Origin: an uncultured Faecalibacterium sp.
GTDB lineage: Bacteria; Bacillota; Clostridia; Oscillospirales; Ruminococcaceae
Assembly (NCBI GenBank): GCA_900551435.1
Contig: URVW01000036.1
Location: 1-21,492 of the forward strand
DNA: 21,492 bases
Direction of reading: 5' to 3'
Shown piece by piece: positions 13,651 to 21,475 of the stretch. Positions within the stretch are counted from its first letter, which is position 1; each line of letters begins with the position of its first letter. The position numbers were made by a program, and so were the translations under genes. The notes under the pieces were generated by a model. That model saw only the letters and a program-made list of their open reading frames with translations, was not told the origin of the DNA and ran no database searches.

Positions 13651-14376
13651 TTAGCCCAGCAGTTTGCTCTTCAAAGAAGCGTAGGTGGATTCTTTTTGCG
13701 CTTCGTAGGAAGCCAGCGCCTGATCGGCCAGCGCGGTGCTCTGACCGTTGGCCCGCAGGACCTTGCGCATCTGCTCGACGATGCGGTTCACTTCGGCGTC
13801 GCAGGTGGACTGCAGGTTCTGCAGCTCGGATGCCTTGCCCATGACGATGGAGATCTTCTTCGCCTGAGACTTCTGCTCGTCAGGCAGGGCGTAGTATTCG
13901 TTCTTGGCCGACTGGATGGCACTGTTCAGGCCGCTCTCGGCCTTGGCCTTGACGGCATACAGCTGGTTCAGCAGGTTCTGGATCTCATCTTCATAGGAAG
14001 CAGAAGCCGTGGTGGTCGTGGTCTTGGAGCTGCTCGTGCTACTATTTTTTTTGCTGCTTGCCGCAGACGAAGTGGTGGTCGGGGAGGAAGCGGCAGCGGA
14101 CGGCGTTTCGGTGACGCCAATACGTTCTTTTTCGAGCTGGGCGAGGGTCACATCACCGGAGACGAGCTCTTCCAGCTCTTTGGTGGTCAGGGAAGAGAGC
14201 AGTTCCGTGCTTTGGGAGCTGGCCTGTGCGGCAGACGAAGCAGCGGTCGTTTCGGAACCGGCGGCGGGGGCCGTGGAGCTGCTGGCGGCCTCGTCGGCAC
14301 AGCCGGAGAAGAGCACCACCGCCGAAGCAGCCAGAGCGGTCAGCGAAAGGAGCGCTTTTTTGGAATGTTTCATCAT
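13651..14376 (-). CDS. Ser/Thr/Ala-rich lipoprotein of unknown function
   Basis: The 241-residue product begins MMKHSKK, then a hydrophobic segment ending in a lipobox (VLFSGC), so Cys25 should be lipid-modified and the protein tethered outside the membrane. Residues ~28-140 are low-complexity Ser/Thr/Ala with a short ordered patch LLSSLTTKELEELVSGDVTLAQLEKE. The C-terminal ~100 residues look alpha-helical (YEDEIQNLLNQLYAVKAKAESGL ...), possibly a coiled coil. I do not recognise the family. ATG 14376 is followed by a second ATG; GAGG lies upstream. It has its own promoter and no clear terminator before the MATE promoter. Confidence 0.8.
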   Translation of the reverse strand: MMKHSKKALLSLTALAASAVVLFSGCADEAASSSTAPAAGSETTAASSAAQASSQSTELLSSLTTKELEELVSGDVTLAQLEKERIGVTETPSAAASSPTTTSSAASSKKNSSTSSSKTTTTTASASYEDEIQNLLNQLYAVKAKAESGLNSAIQSAKNEYYALPDEQKSQAKKISIVMGKASELQNLQSTCDAEVNRIVEQMRKVLRANGQSTALADQALASYEAQKESTYASLKSKLLG

Positions 14377-14423
14377 ATCAAAAACCTCATAGGAACAAAT
14401 CATTTTGGATTCAGAATACTCTT

Positions 14424-14452
14424 ACTGTACCATATTTCACAGAATTTGGCAA
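14424..14452 (-). promoter_or_regulatory. sigma-A promoter of the lipoprotein gene
   Basis: On the minus strand TTGCCA (14447-14452) and TACAGT (14424-14429) are 17 bp apart. It is divergent from the phosphodiesterase promoter 30 bp away. Confidence 0.75.
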
Positions 14453-14482
14453 GAGACGTTTTTTCGTGATGACTGCAAGCGC

Positions 14483-14511
14483 TTGACAGCAGGGGGATGG
14501 AAGCCTAAAAT
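14483..14511 (+). promoter_or_regulatory. sigma-A promoter of the phosphodiesterase gene
   Basis: TTGACA (14483-14488) and TAAAAT (14506-14511) are 17 bp apart, 33 bases before the start codon. Confidence 0.85.
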
Positions 14512-14544
14512 GAAAGCATCCTACACAGAAAAGGACGTGGAACG

Positions 14545-15096
14545 ATGAAATGGATGATCGCATCTGACCTGCACGGGTCAGCGTACTATTGCCGCCAGAT
14601 GGTCGCCGCCTTTGAGCGGGAGGGGGCGGACCGTCTGCTCCTTCTGGGCGACCTGCTCTATCACGGCCCCCGCAACGACCTGCCCCGCGAATATGCCCCG
14701 AAAGAGGTCATTCCGCTGCTGAACGGCCTGAAGCCGAAGCTCTGCTGCGTGCGGGGCAACTGCGAAGCCGAGGTGGACCAGATGGTGCTGGATTTCCCGG
14801 TGATAGCGGATTACTGTATCCTGCCGGTCGGCCAGCGGCTCGTCTATGCGACGCACGGGCATGTCTACAATCTGAAAAATCTCCCGCCGCTGGCTCCCGG
14901 GGACGTCCTCCTGCACGGGCACACCCATGTTCCGGCGTGGAAGGACTTCGGAGACGGGAATTGGTATCTGAACCCCGGCTCCCTGAGCATCCCGAAGGAA
15001 AACAGCTGCCACAGTTATATGACGCTGGAAGGGGAGACATTCCAGTGGAAAGACGTGGAGACGGGCGAGGTTTATCATGAAGTGAGCTTATTATAA
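14545..15096 (+). CDS. yfcE: YfcE/MJ0936-type metallophosphodiesterase
   Basis: The 183-residue product has all calcineurin-like metallophosphoesterase motifs in order: SDLHG (residues 7-11), LLLGDLLYHG, VRGNCE, THGH and LHGHTHVP, followed by NPGSLSIPK. These residues hold two metal ions. Family members hydrolyse small phosphodiesters in vitro; the natural substrate is unknown. GNC replaces the more common GNH/GNCD. AAAGGACGTGG lies before ATG 14545. It is monocistronic and divergent from the lipoprotein gene. Confidence 0.92.
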   Translation: MKWMIASDLHGSAYYCRQMVAAFEREGADRLLLLGDLLYHGPRNDLPREYAPKEVIPLLNGLKPKLCCVRGNCEAEVDQMVLDFPVIADYCILPVGQRLVYATHGHVYNLKNLPPLAPGDVLLHGHTHVPAWKDFGDGNWYLNPGSLSIPKENSCHSYMTLEGETFQWKDVETGEVYHEVSLL

Positions 15097-15131
15097 GGTA
15101 TGGGGTTGGGTGAAATGCAGCTTGCCGGTAG

Positions 15132-15437
15132 TAACCCTCTCCGTCAGCGCTGACGCGCTGCCACCTCTCCCAAAGGGCGAGGCACTGGCGTGTCGGTGTT
15201 GGTCCTGCTGGATGAATTGGGTTTCTCGAAACTTAAAAATAGAGTGCTCCGCTGTCTAGGCGCACAGCATCTAAACGAATGCTCTTGATTAGAGCATAGT
15301 TTTGATGCCGTTGGCCTAGGCCGCGGAGCACTCTTGTTTACGCAAAATAAAACTTTCATCGTCCAGCAGGGGTTGGCCGACCTGCCAATGGCTCGCCCTT
15401 TGGGAGAGCTGTCACCGAAGGTGACTGAGAGGGTCAC
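15132..15437. repeat. 306-bp MITE-like element with a long inner hairpin
   Basis: The ends are inverted repeats. CTCTCCCAAAGGGCGAG occurs at 15165-15181 and inverted at 15392-15408, with CCCTCTC-GTCA at the outer ends and GTCGG...CCTGCTGGA further in. The centre (15241-15334) is a near-perfect long stem with arms AGAGTGCTCCGC...CTAGGC and loop-proximal GCTCTTGATTAGAGC. It has no gene. Its outer parts belong to the same repeat family as the DUF559 element. The right end overlaps the stop codon of the DUF6773 gene. Confidence 0.75.
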
Positions 15438-15883
15438 TGTTCCTCATCCTTAGGGTTATCCAGCTCCTTACGGCGCTTTCTCACGATGCTCGAAGAGATT
15501 TGCAGCGCGGCAAAGCAGAGGATGCCGGTGGTGACGCCCGTGAAGAGCGCGCCCAGCCAGTAACCGTTGGCCAGGCCCATAATTACCGTAACGACTGCAC
15601 CGGCCAGCAGGGAAATCAGCGCATTGGTGAGAGGATTATCGTTCAGACGCCGGTCCCACAGGCCGTTGCGCAGACATTCCACGGTGGCATAGAAGCATCC
15701 GGCCATGAACACGACCCACTCGCCAGACATCTGGCGGGCCGGTGCACCGGAGATCATCTGCACCACCATGGCGATCAGCAGCCCGCTCCACAGCAGCCAG
15801 AAGCCGCGGCTCTCGATCTTGCGCATGGTCTGCTCCTGCATTTCGTCCAGTTGATTTTTCTTGCTAAACAGTGAAATTTTCAT
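15434..15883 (-). CDS. DUF6773-like small membrane protein
   Basis: The 149-residue product begins with a charged segment KKNQLDEMQEQTMRKIESRG, typical of DUF6773-type proteins paired with XRE regulators. About four hydrophobic segments follow (~28-46, ~55-68, ~86-104, ~107-130), then a basic, acidic-ended tail RKRRKELDNPKDEEQ. Function unknown. It follows the XRE gene by two bases, so the two are co-transcribed. Its stop codon lies in the end of the MITE-like element, so the element may have altered the C terminus. Confidence 0.75.
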   Translation of the reverse strand: MKISLFSKKNQLDEMQEQTMRKIESRGFWLLWSGLLIAMVVQMISGAPARQMSGEWVVFMAGCFYATVECLRNGLWDRRLNDNPLTNALISLLAGAVVTVIMGLANGYWLGALFTGVTTGILCFAALQISSSIVRKRRKELDNPKDEEQ

Positions 15884-15886
15884 GAT

Positions 15887-16084
15887 TCATTCCTCCCAGA
15901 AGAGATCGTCCAGTGTCTTGTCCAGCGTCTTGCAGATGCTGCGGCAGAGATTGATGGTCGGGTTATATTCGCCCTTTTCGATGGCGTTGATGGTTTGGCG
16001 GGACACGCCCACCGCTTCGGCCAGTGCGCTTTGGGTCATGTCCTTTTCGGCGCGGGCCGCTTTGAGTTTCAGGTTCTTCGGCAT
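15887..16084 (-). CDS. XRE-family transcriptional regulator
   Basis: The 65-residue product is a single helix-turn-helix domain of the YgzD/Cro type: MTQSALAEAVGVSRQTINAIEKGEYNPTINLCRSIC, followed by the usual LDKTLDDLFWEE tail. These small repressors commonly control their own operon with a membrane protein gene, as here. GAGGTGG lies before ATG 16084. A palindromic site over the promoter -35 box is the likely operator. Confidence 0.92.
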   Translation of the reverse strand: MPKNLKLKAARAEKDMTQSALAEAVGVSRQTINAIEKGEYNPTINLCRSICKTLDKTLDDLFWEE

Positions 16085-16134
16085 AGATCCACCTCATAAA
16101 ATTGGATTGGAGAGGGAACGTTCTCACTGAACTC

Positions 16135-16182
16135 AGAATAGCATACGCCTGACAAAATGTCAAGTATAATTTACAAAATGTC
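16135..16182 (-). promoter_or_regulatory. promoter and palindromic operator of the XRE-DUF6773 operon
   Basis: On the minus strand TTGACA (16158-16163) and TATTCT (16135-16140) are 17 bp apart. TGACA-AAA-TGTCA (16150-16162), a perfect palindrome, overlaps the -35 box, and a second copy of ACAAAATGTC lies at 16173-16182. This fits autorepression by the XRE protein. Confidence 0.75.
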
Positions 16183-16193
16183 GGACATAAAAC

Positions 16194-16222
16194 TTGCTTT
16201 TTTCCTATCGGTGTGGTATGAT
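16194..16222 (+). promoter_or_regulatory. extended -10 promoter of the HMA-reductase pair
   Basis: TTGCTT (16194-16199) and TATGAT (16217-16222) are 17 bp apart, with TGG before the -10 box. The predicted start near 16229 gives a leader of about 160 bases in which no gene or known riboswitch was recognised. Confidence 0.7.
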
Positions 16223-16390
16223 AAAATCGTGATCAGATAGTGGCAGAGCTTTGCGCAGAACAAGGTGCAGGGCCGATGCCGTTTTGTTTCGTTTGAAAGT
16301 TAGCGTAAACTAATAAAATGACGAAAATTCAGGGCTGAAATTGTAAAGACTGCCCAAAACGTCTGAAAATCTAGTTGGAGGGAAACGAAG

Positions 16391-16648
16391 ATGGTTGAAA
16401 CGATTTTGAAAGTGAACGGGATGATGTGCGGCATGTGCGAGAGCCATATCAACGATGTGGTGCGCAAAAATGCCGATGTGAATAAAGTGTCGTCCTCGCA
16501 CACCAAGGGCGAGACAGTCATCCTGTCCGAGAAGCCGGTGGATGTGGAAAAGCTGAAACAGGCCATCGCAGAGACGGGCTACACCGTCGTCGGCGCAGAA
16601 ACAAAGCCGTATGAGAAGAAGGGGTTCTTCTCGTTTTTCAAAAAATAA
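16391..16648 (+). CDS. Heavy-metal-associated (HMA) domain protein
   Basis: The 85-residue product is one HMA ferredoxin-like domain with the metal-binding motif GMMCGMC (Cys13, Cys16), then the usual SSHTKGETVIL strand and VDVEKLKQAIAETGYTV helix. The tail is KKGFFSFFKK. Proteins like this carry Cu(I) or Zn(II) to P-type ATPases or regulators. No such partner lies nearby. GGAGGG lies before ATG 16391. It precedes the reductase-like gene by 27 bases. Confidence 0.9.
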   Translation: MVETILKVNGMMCGMCESHINDVVRKNADVNKVSSSHTKGETVILSEKPVDVEKLKQAIAETGYTVVGAETKPYEKKGFFSFFKK

Positions 16649-16675
16649 ATCAAAAAGTTCGGAGGTGCGCAGAAG

Positions 16676-17614
16676 ATGCGGATTTTGGTTTACGGTGCAG
16701 GAGTTCAGGGCTGTGAGCTGGCTCACCGGCTGCTCCAGAACAAAAAGAACGTCGTAACGCTGCTGGCACGGGGCGAGTGGAAGGACCAGATCGACCAAAA
16801 GGGTCTTGTCATCCGCCACTGGGCGCAGATGCGCACGACGACGGACCGTGTGGACACCATCAGCAAGCTGGAACCGGACGATATCTACGACCTCGTTTTC
16901 GTCACGATACAGGCCAGCCAGCTGCCGAATGTGCTGCCTATCCTCAAGCAGAACAAGAGCGAGTATTTCGTGTTCGTGGGCAACGACCCCCACGCAAAGG
17001 AAGTCGTACAGGCCATGCAGCGCCCCGCGGATAAGATCGCGTTCGGTTTCCAGAGCAACGGCGGCCGCCGCGAAAACGGCATCGTGATCAGCGCCCACAT
17101 GGGTGTCCATATGACCATTGGCGGGGCGACCACACCGCTTTCGGGCGTGTTCCGCCAGCGGCTGAAAACGGCATTTGACGGTGTGAAGTATCAGCTGAAT
17201 TTCTACAGCGATATGGACGAATGGCTCAAGTGCCACCTCGCGTTCATCCTGCCGGTGGTCTACGTCTGCTATGCCGTGGACTGCGATCTGACCCGCACGA
17301 CGCCGGAACAGCGCAAAGCGCTCATCGATGCCGCGTGGGAATGCTGCGAGATGCTCAAAGCGGCAGGCGTTCCGGTCAACGACGCCGACAACACCGACTG
17401 CTACCGCGAAGGCTCCAAAAAGCGGAAGTCCACCGAACGGATGGTCCTTTTGATGTGCAAGACGCCGCTGGGCCGGGTCTGCGCGTCGGACCACGCCAAG
17501 CACGCCGTGACCGAGATGCAGTATCTGGACGAATCGTTCGCCGCCCTGCGCGCCACGACCCAGACTCCCATGCCCGCATGGGACGAACTGCGCCGTGCGA
17601 TGCCGAAAAAGTAA
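16676..17614 (+). CDS. Ketopantoate reductase (ApbA/PanE)-like oxidoreductase
   Basis: The 312-residue product starts with a Rossmann NAD(P)-binding motif MRILVYGAGVQGCELA, then VVTLLARG and DLVFVTIQASQL. Its length matches 2-dehydropantoate 2-reductases, which make pantoate for coenzyme A. The C-terminal helical half (DMDEWLKCHLAFILP) is recognisable but diverged from true PanE, so another 2-oxoacid or lactam substrate is possible. No other pantothenate gene is in the window. GGAGGTG precedes ATG 16676. Confidence 0.75.
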   Translation: MRILVYGAGVQGCELAHRLLQNKKNVVTLLARGEWKDQIDQKGLVIRHWAQMRTTTDRVDTISKLEPDDIYDLVFVTIQASQLPNVLPILKQNKSEYFVFVGNDPHAKEVVQAMQRPADKIAFGFQSNGGRRENGIVISAHMGVHMTIGGATTPLSGVFRQRLKTAFDGVKYQLNFYSDMDEWLKCHLAFILPVVYVCYAVDCDLTRTTPEQRKALIDAAWECCEMLKAAGVPVNDADNTDCYREGSKKRKSTERMVLLMCKTPLGRVCASDHAKHAVTEMQYLDESFAALRATTQTPMPAWDELRRAMPKK

Positions 17615-17647
17615 AAAAGCAGGAGCTGAATGCGCTCTGAAAAACAA

Positions 17648-17696
17648 AAACACATCTGTATCATGTACAATAACGATGCAGATGTGTTTCTTTTTA
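17648..17696. terminator. bidirectional terminator between reductase and helicase genes
   Basis: AAACACATCTGTATC (17648-17662) pairs with GATGCAGATGTGTTT (17675-17689), with one G-U pair. CTTTTT follows on plus; an A-rich tract precedes it, giving TTTTTGTTTTT on minus. Confidence 0.88.
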
Positions 17697-20204
17697 TGTG
17701 TTTGTGCTCCAGAACGCTTCCAGCGCACGGCGAAGCTGTTCGGTGTTGCGCAGATAGCGCAGGTGCTGCCAGTGCTTGGGGAATAGGCGGGCGTATTCCG
17801 GGCGGGAAAAACGGTCGTCCAGAAGCAGCACAACGCCCTTGTCCTCCTGCGTCCGGATGACCCGCCCTGCGGCCTGCAGGACCTTGTTCATCCCCGGATA
17901 GCGGTAGGCGTAGTCAAAGCCGGAACCGCTCTGTTCGTCGTAGTAGCGCCGTAAAATTTCCTGCCGGGGGTTGACCTGCGGCAAGCCGACCCCCACGATG
18001 GCACAGCCGATGAGCCGGTCGCCCACCAGATCGACGCCCTCCCCGAAAATGCCGCCCAGCACGCCAAAGCCCAGCAGCGTCTGGGTGGGCGAAGTCGAGA
18101 AGCGTTCCAGAAAGGCGGTGCGTGCGGCATCGTCCAGCCCGCTTTCCTGCGCAAGAGTGTCAATTTCCGGATAACGGGCCGTGAAGTCCTCGTGGACTTT
18201 GCGAAGGTAAGCATAGCTGGGGAAGAACGCAAGATAATTCCCGATCTTTCCGCGTGCCAGCGCGGCCAAAGCGTCCGAAACCGCCGGAATGCTGGCGTCC
18301 CGGTCCCTGTAGCGGGTGGAGATGCTGGGCAGACAGTACAGCCCGAAATGCTGGGCCGGGAACGGGCTTTCGAGCGCTACGGCCCGGGCATCCGGACAGC
18401 CCAGCACCGTGCGGTAATAGCTGGGCGGCGTCAGAGTGGCACTGAACAGCGCGGCGGCCCGCCCTGCAGCGAGGCTGGCGTCCACGAAGGGCGCAGGGTC
18501 CAGACAGAGCAGGTGCAGTTCCAGATCGCTCCCGCGTGCCGTCAGCTGGGAGACAAAATGGGCGTCGTAGCGTTCCGAAGCGCGGGTGATGTCCTGCACG
18601 GAAAAATAGAGGTCCAGCAGCTGGGCGTGGGCCGGGTGGTCCGGATTCTGCTCAAGCCAATCCTGCAAAGGCGCTTGCAGGGCGTGCAGCGGCTTGAGCA
18701 GGACCGTGGGCAGCTCTTTGGTGAAAAGCGTCCCTTCCTGCGCCAAAAGCGGTTCCGGCAGGGTGAGAACGGATTCGGAAGCGTCTGCGGCCAGAAGGCT
18801 GGTCTGTTCGGCAGTCTCTTCGGCGGGGCCGTCTGGGGTGAGCGTGCGCCGGGGAGCCAGCGCGGCGACCTGCTTCCGGGCTTCCAAAAAGGCTTTGTCG
18901 GCCCGGAAAAGTGCCGTTTTCAGCGCGCTTTTGCCCTTTCCGAGGGCGCGCTTGGCGTCGGTCAGGCTGCTTTTGGAAAACTGCGCCGAGTACATGGCCC
19001 GGGCGCGGTCTGGAAGATTGTGCGCTTCATCGATGAGAAAAAGCCAATCTCCGGCGGAATCGAAAAATCGGTGCAGTCGGACCACCGGGTCGAACAGGTA
19101 GTTGTAATCTCCGATGACGACATCACACCACTCGCTGAGGTCCAGCCCCAGCTCGAACGGGCAGACCCGGAACTGCTGGGCAGTCTGGGCCAGCACGGCC
19201 CGGTCAAACTGCGGTGCACCGTCCAAAAGGGAAGAGAGCGCATCCTTGATGCGGTCATAGTAGCCGTTTGCGTAGGGACAGGCTTCGGGCAGACAGGACG
19301 GGTGGCCGTCGGCGTCCTTGCACAGACAGACCTTTTCCTTGGCGGTCAGGGTGACGCTGCGCAGGGACAGTCCCGGCGCAGAGCGGTGCAGCCGCAGAAG
19401 GGCGTCCTCGGCGGCGGCCTGTGTGGTGTTGCGGGCGGTCAGATAAAACAGCTTTTCGCCCCGACCCTCGCCGATGGATTTCAGGGCGGGGAAGAGGGCG
19501 CTCATCGTTTTGCCGATGCCGGTCGGGGCCTGACAGAACAGGCGGGTCCCGGTCTTGCGCTCAGATTTTCCCGCCGCACAGGCACGGTAGATTTCCCCGG
19601 CCAGTGCCCGCTGGCCCGGACGATATTCCGGAAATGGAAATTTCAGCGCCGAAAGGCTGGCGCGGCGGGCGTCGGCCCAAGCGAGCTGGCGCTTGGCCCA
19701 TGGGGCATACTGGCGCAGAAGATCCAGCAGGAAGGCATCCAGTTCGCCGCAGGAAAACGAACGGCGGTAGCGGGTGATCTCGTCGGTGTCGATCTGGTAG
19801 TAAGTCAGCTGGACATCCAGCCGGTCCAGTGCGTTCTGCTGAGAATAGATGGCCCCGTAGACCATCCCCTGCGCCCAGTGGCAGGGATTCATGTCCTCCC
19901 GCATCTCGTCGGTGGGGATGGCCGTCGTTTTGATCTCGTCGATGACGGTGACGCCACTTTCGTCGGTAAAAATGCCGTCGGCACGTCCTTCAATGGCAAA
20001 TGAAATGCCTTCGATCTCCCGCGCTGCCGAAAGGAACACTTCGGCGGCGTAGCCCTCTCCGGCAGCTTTTTGCAGCTTGCGGTGGATGCGTGCCCCTTCA
20101 TTGGCGCGGTCGAAGCCGGTGAAACGGCTGTCGATGCTGCCGGTGCGGAGCAGAAATTCCACCAGCTGCCGGACGGACAGTTGAATGACGGGATTCGAAG
20201 GCAT
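17694..20204 (-). CDS. RecB-nuclease/XPD-type (DinG/Rad3) Fe-S DNA helicase fusion
   Basis: The 836-residue product has two parts. Residues ~1-180 resemble a PD-(D/E)XK RecB/Cas4-type nuclease: EGRADGIF (Asp76), VIDEIK (Asp89, Glu90, Lys92) and QGMVY (Gln112, Tyr116). The rest is a superfamily 2 XPD/DinG helicase: APTGIGKT at 226-233, an Fe-S cysteine set (Cys293/295, 304, 309, 348), DEAH at 392-395, SATL and QAAGRVIRTQEDKG near the end. It should unwind DNA 5'-3' with ATP and may also cut it; the exact repair role is unknown. ATG 20204 has GAGGAAATGAG upstream. It is 45 bases after the ATPase gene, in one operon. Confidence 0.92.
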   Translation of the reverse strand: MPSNPVIQLSVRQLVEFLLRTGSIDSRFTGFDRANEGARIHRKLQKAAGEGYAAEVFLSAAREIEGISFAIEGRADGIFTDESGVTVIDEIKTTAIPTDEMREDMNPCHWAQGMVYGAIYSQQNALDRLDVQLTYYQIDTDEITRYRRSFSCGELDAFLLDLLRQYAPWAKRQLAWADARRASLSALKFPFPEYRPGQRALAGEIYRACAAGKSERKTGTRLFCQAPTGIGKTMSALFPALKSIGEGRGEKLFYLTARNTTQAAAEDALLRLHRSAPGLSLRSVTLTAKEKVCLCKDADGHPSCLPEACPYANGYYDRIKDALSSLLDGAPQFDRAVLAQTAQQFRVCPFELGLDLSEWCDVVIGDYNYLFDPVVRLHRFFDSAGDWLFLIDEAHNLPDRARAMYSAQFSKSSLTDAKRALGKGKSALKTALFRADKAFLEARKQVAALAPRRTLTPDGPAEETAEQTSLLAADASESVLTLPEPLLAQEGTLFTKELPTVLLKPLHALQAPLQDWLEQNPDHPAHAQLLDLYFSVQDITRASERYDAHFVSQLTARGSDLELHLLCLDPAPFVDASLAAGRAAALFSATLTPPSYYRTVLGCPDARAVALESPFPAQHFGLYCLPSISTRYRDRDASIPAVSDALAALARGKIGNYLAFFPSYAYLRKVHEDFTARYPEIDTLAQESGLDDAARTAFLERFSTSPTQTLLGFGVLGGIFGEGVDLVGDRLIGCAIVGVGLPQVNPRQEILRRYYDEQSGSGFDYAYRYPGMNKVLQAAGRVIRTQEDKGVVLLLDDRFSRPEYARLFPKHWQHLRYLRNTEQLRRALEAFWSTNT

Positions 20205-20249
20205 GTTCTCATTTCCTCACTTTGAACGATCGGGTGGTTCAGCGGGGCG

Positions 20250-21338
20250 TCAGAGGCCCAGCTGTTTGGCGCATTCCTGCGTGATGCGCTCCACCTCTTT
20301 GAAATCGACGGACGCGCGGTAGTACGTTTCCAGCTCGTCGTGGCAGTTCTTGGCCTGAGCCATCAGCGCGACGGCCTGATCGAGCAGTTCCGACGCGGCC
20401 CGCTCGTTGAAGCGCAGCCGAGCGCGGAACCCGGCAAGATTTTCACGGTCAAGGAAGCGGGTGCACCGCACCGCCTGAACGCCCGGGATCTGGACCGGAT
20501 GCCAGTGGTTGTCGGTCAGGAAGGCCAGCCGCAGTTCCGGCAGGAAGATGTGGTCGATCTGGTCCTCCGGATGCATCGCGCAGGGGCAGGTGATGATGTG
20601 GTAGCCGCGGGCCAGCGCCTCAGCGCGGATCAGCTCGAGCAGCAGCCGGGACACGGCCCCGTAATCGTCCCGGAACACAACGTATCGGTCGGCCAGCGCC
20701 GGGATCGTGCCACGGAAAAAGACCATCCCCTTCGGCGTGATGGCCGAGAGCAGCCGCAGTTCCTCGCGGGCGTGGGCCGTTTCCGGGAGCCGGGGCAGCA
20801 GCCGGGTGCAGAGACGTTTCGCGTACCGGCGCACTTTTTCAAAGTTGGCGCTGCACGCTTCGGCACGGCGGCTGTCCAGCATGAGACTGCCCGCCGACGC
20901 GATATACCGTGCGGCCCGGGCGCGCAGGGCGGCGTTCCGGGCGAACAATTCCTTGACCTCTTCCCGGTGGGACGCAAGCTTTTCGGCGTCGATGGTGTGA
21001 TACAGGCTGACAACGATCTCGTCTGCACCGGGAGCGTCCGGCTCCACCGTGTGGGGCGCGGTCGCGTCGATGATGGCAGCATTTCGCTGCTGGAAGATCA
21101 CGCCGTCCAGACTGTCCGGGTCGCTGGCACAGTGGATGCGCTGGATGGGTTCACCCTGCTGTTCGGCGGTCTGGGCCAGCCGCTTCATCAGGGTGGATTT
21201 CCCGCAGCCGGGGCCGCTTTTGATGAGATACATCTGCATTCCCGGCTCCCGGCGGAGCGGTTCAAAATAGCCCTTGAACCCGGCAGGGGTCGTGGCGCCA
21301 AGGAAGAAATCGGCGGGCGCGTTTTGCGTGGTCATCAT
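20250..21338 (-). CDS. P-loop ATPase of the PRK06851-type, second P-loop lost
   Basis: The 362-residue product has a first P-loop IKSGPGCGKSTLMKRL (Walker A at 42-49) followed by IHCASDPDSLDGVIF, typical of an uncharacterised duplicated ATPase family (PRK06851-like). The second half keeps the family's pattern (TPKGMVFFRGTIPALADRYVV, CPCAMHPEDQIDHIFLPELRLAFLT), but where a second GPPGTGKST is usual it reads FRDDYGAVSRLL, without Gly-Lys-Ser. Function unknown. ATG 21338 was chosen because GAGGTG lies upstream; a longer frame runs into a non-coding hairpin region. It heads the operon with the helicase. Confidence 0.8.
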   Translation of the reverse strand: MMTTQNAPADFFLGATTPAGFKGYFEPLRREPGMQMYLIKSGPGCGKSTLMKRLAQTAEQQGEPIQRIHCASDPDSLDGVIFQQRNAAIIDATAPHTVEPDAPGADEIVVSLYHTIDAEKLASHREEVKELFARNAALRARAARYIASAGSLMLDSRRAEACSANFEKVRRYAKRLCTRLLPRLPETAHAREELRLLSAITPKGMVFFRGTIPALADRYVVFRDDYGAVSRLLLELIRAEALARGYHIITCPCAMHPEDQIDHIFLPELRLAFLTDNHWHPVQIPGVQAVRCTRFLDRENLAGFRARLRFNERAASELLDQAVALMAQAKNCHDELETYYRASVDFKEVERITQECAKQLGL

Positions 21339-21452
21339 GAAAGAACACCTCACTTTTGCTTTAGAATATGCAAAAGTAAGGGAAAGTGCCACGGTAGAGC
21401 GGCGGCAGCCGGGGCCGGGAGTTTTTCCAAGCAAGTGGTCCGACGGGTGGGA

Positions 21453-21475
21453 CCCTGTTGCCGTAGGCAATAGGG
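21453..21475. repeat. 10-bp stem hairpin upstream of the ATPase gene
   Basis: CCCTGTTGCC-GTA-GGCAATAGGG forms a stem with one G-U pair. No T run follows on either strand, so it is not a standard terminator. It may be part of a repeat continuing past the window edge. Confidence 0.5.

Noticed and set aside
18192..20003. 603-residue open frame on the plus strand opposite the helicase
   Set aside because: It is low-complexity Gly/Gln/Arg/Val sequence lacking domains; the helicase on the other strand has all motifs intact.
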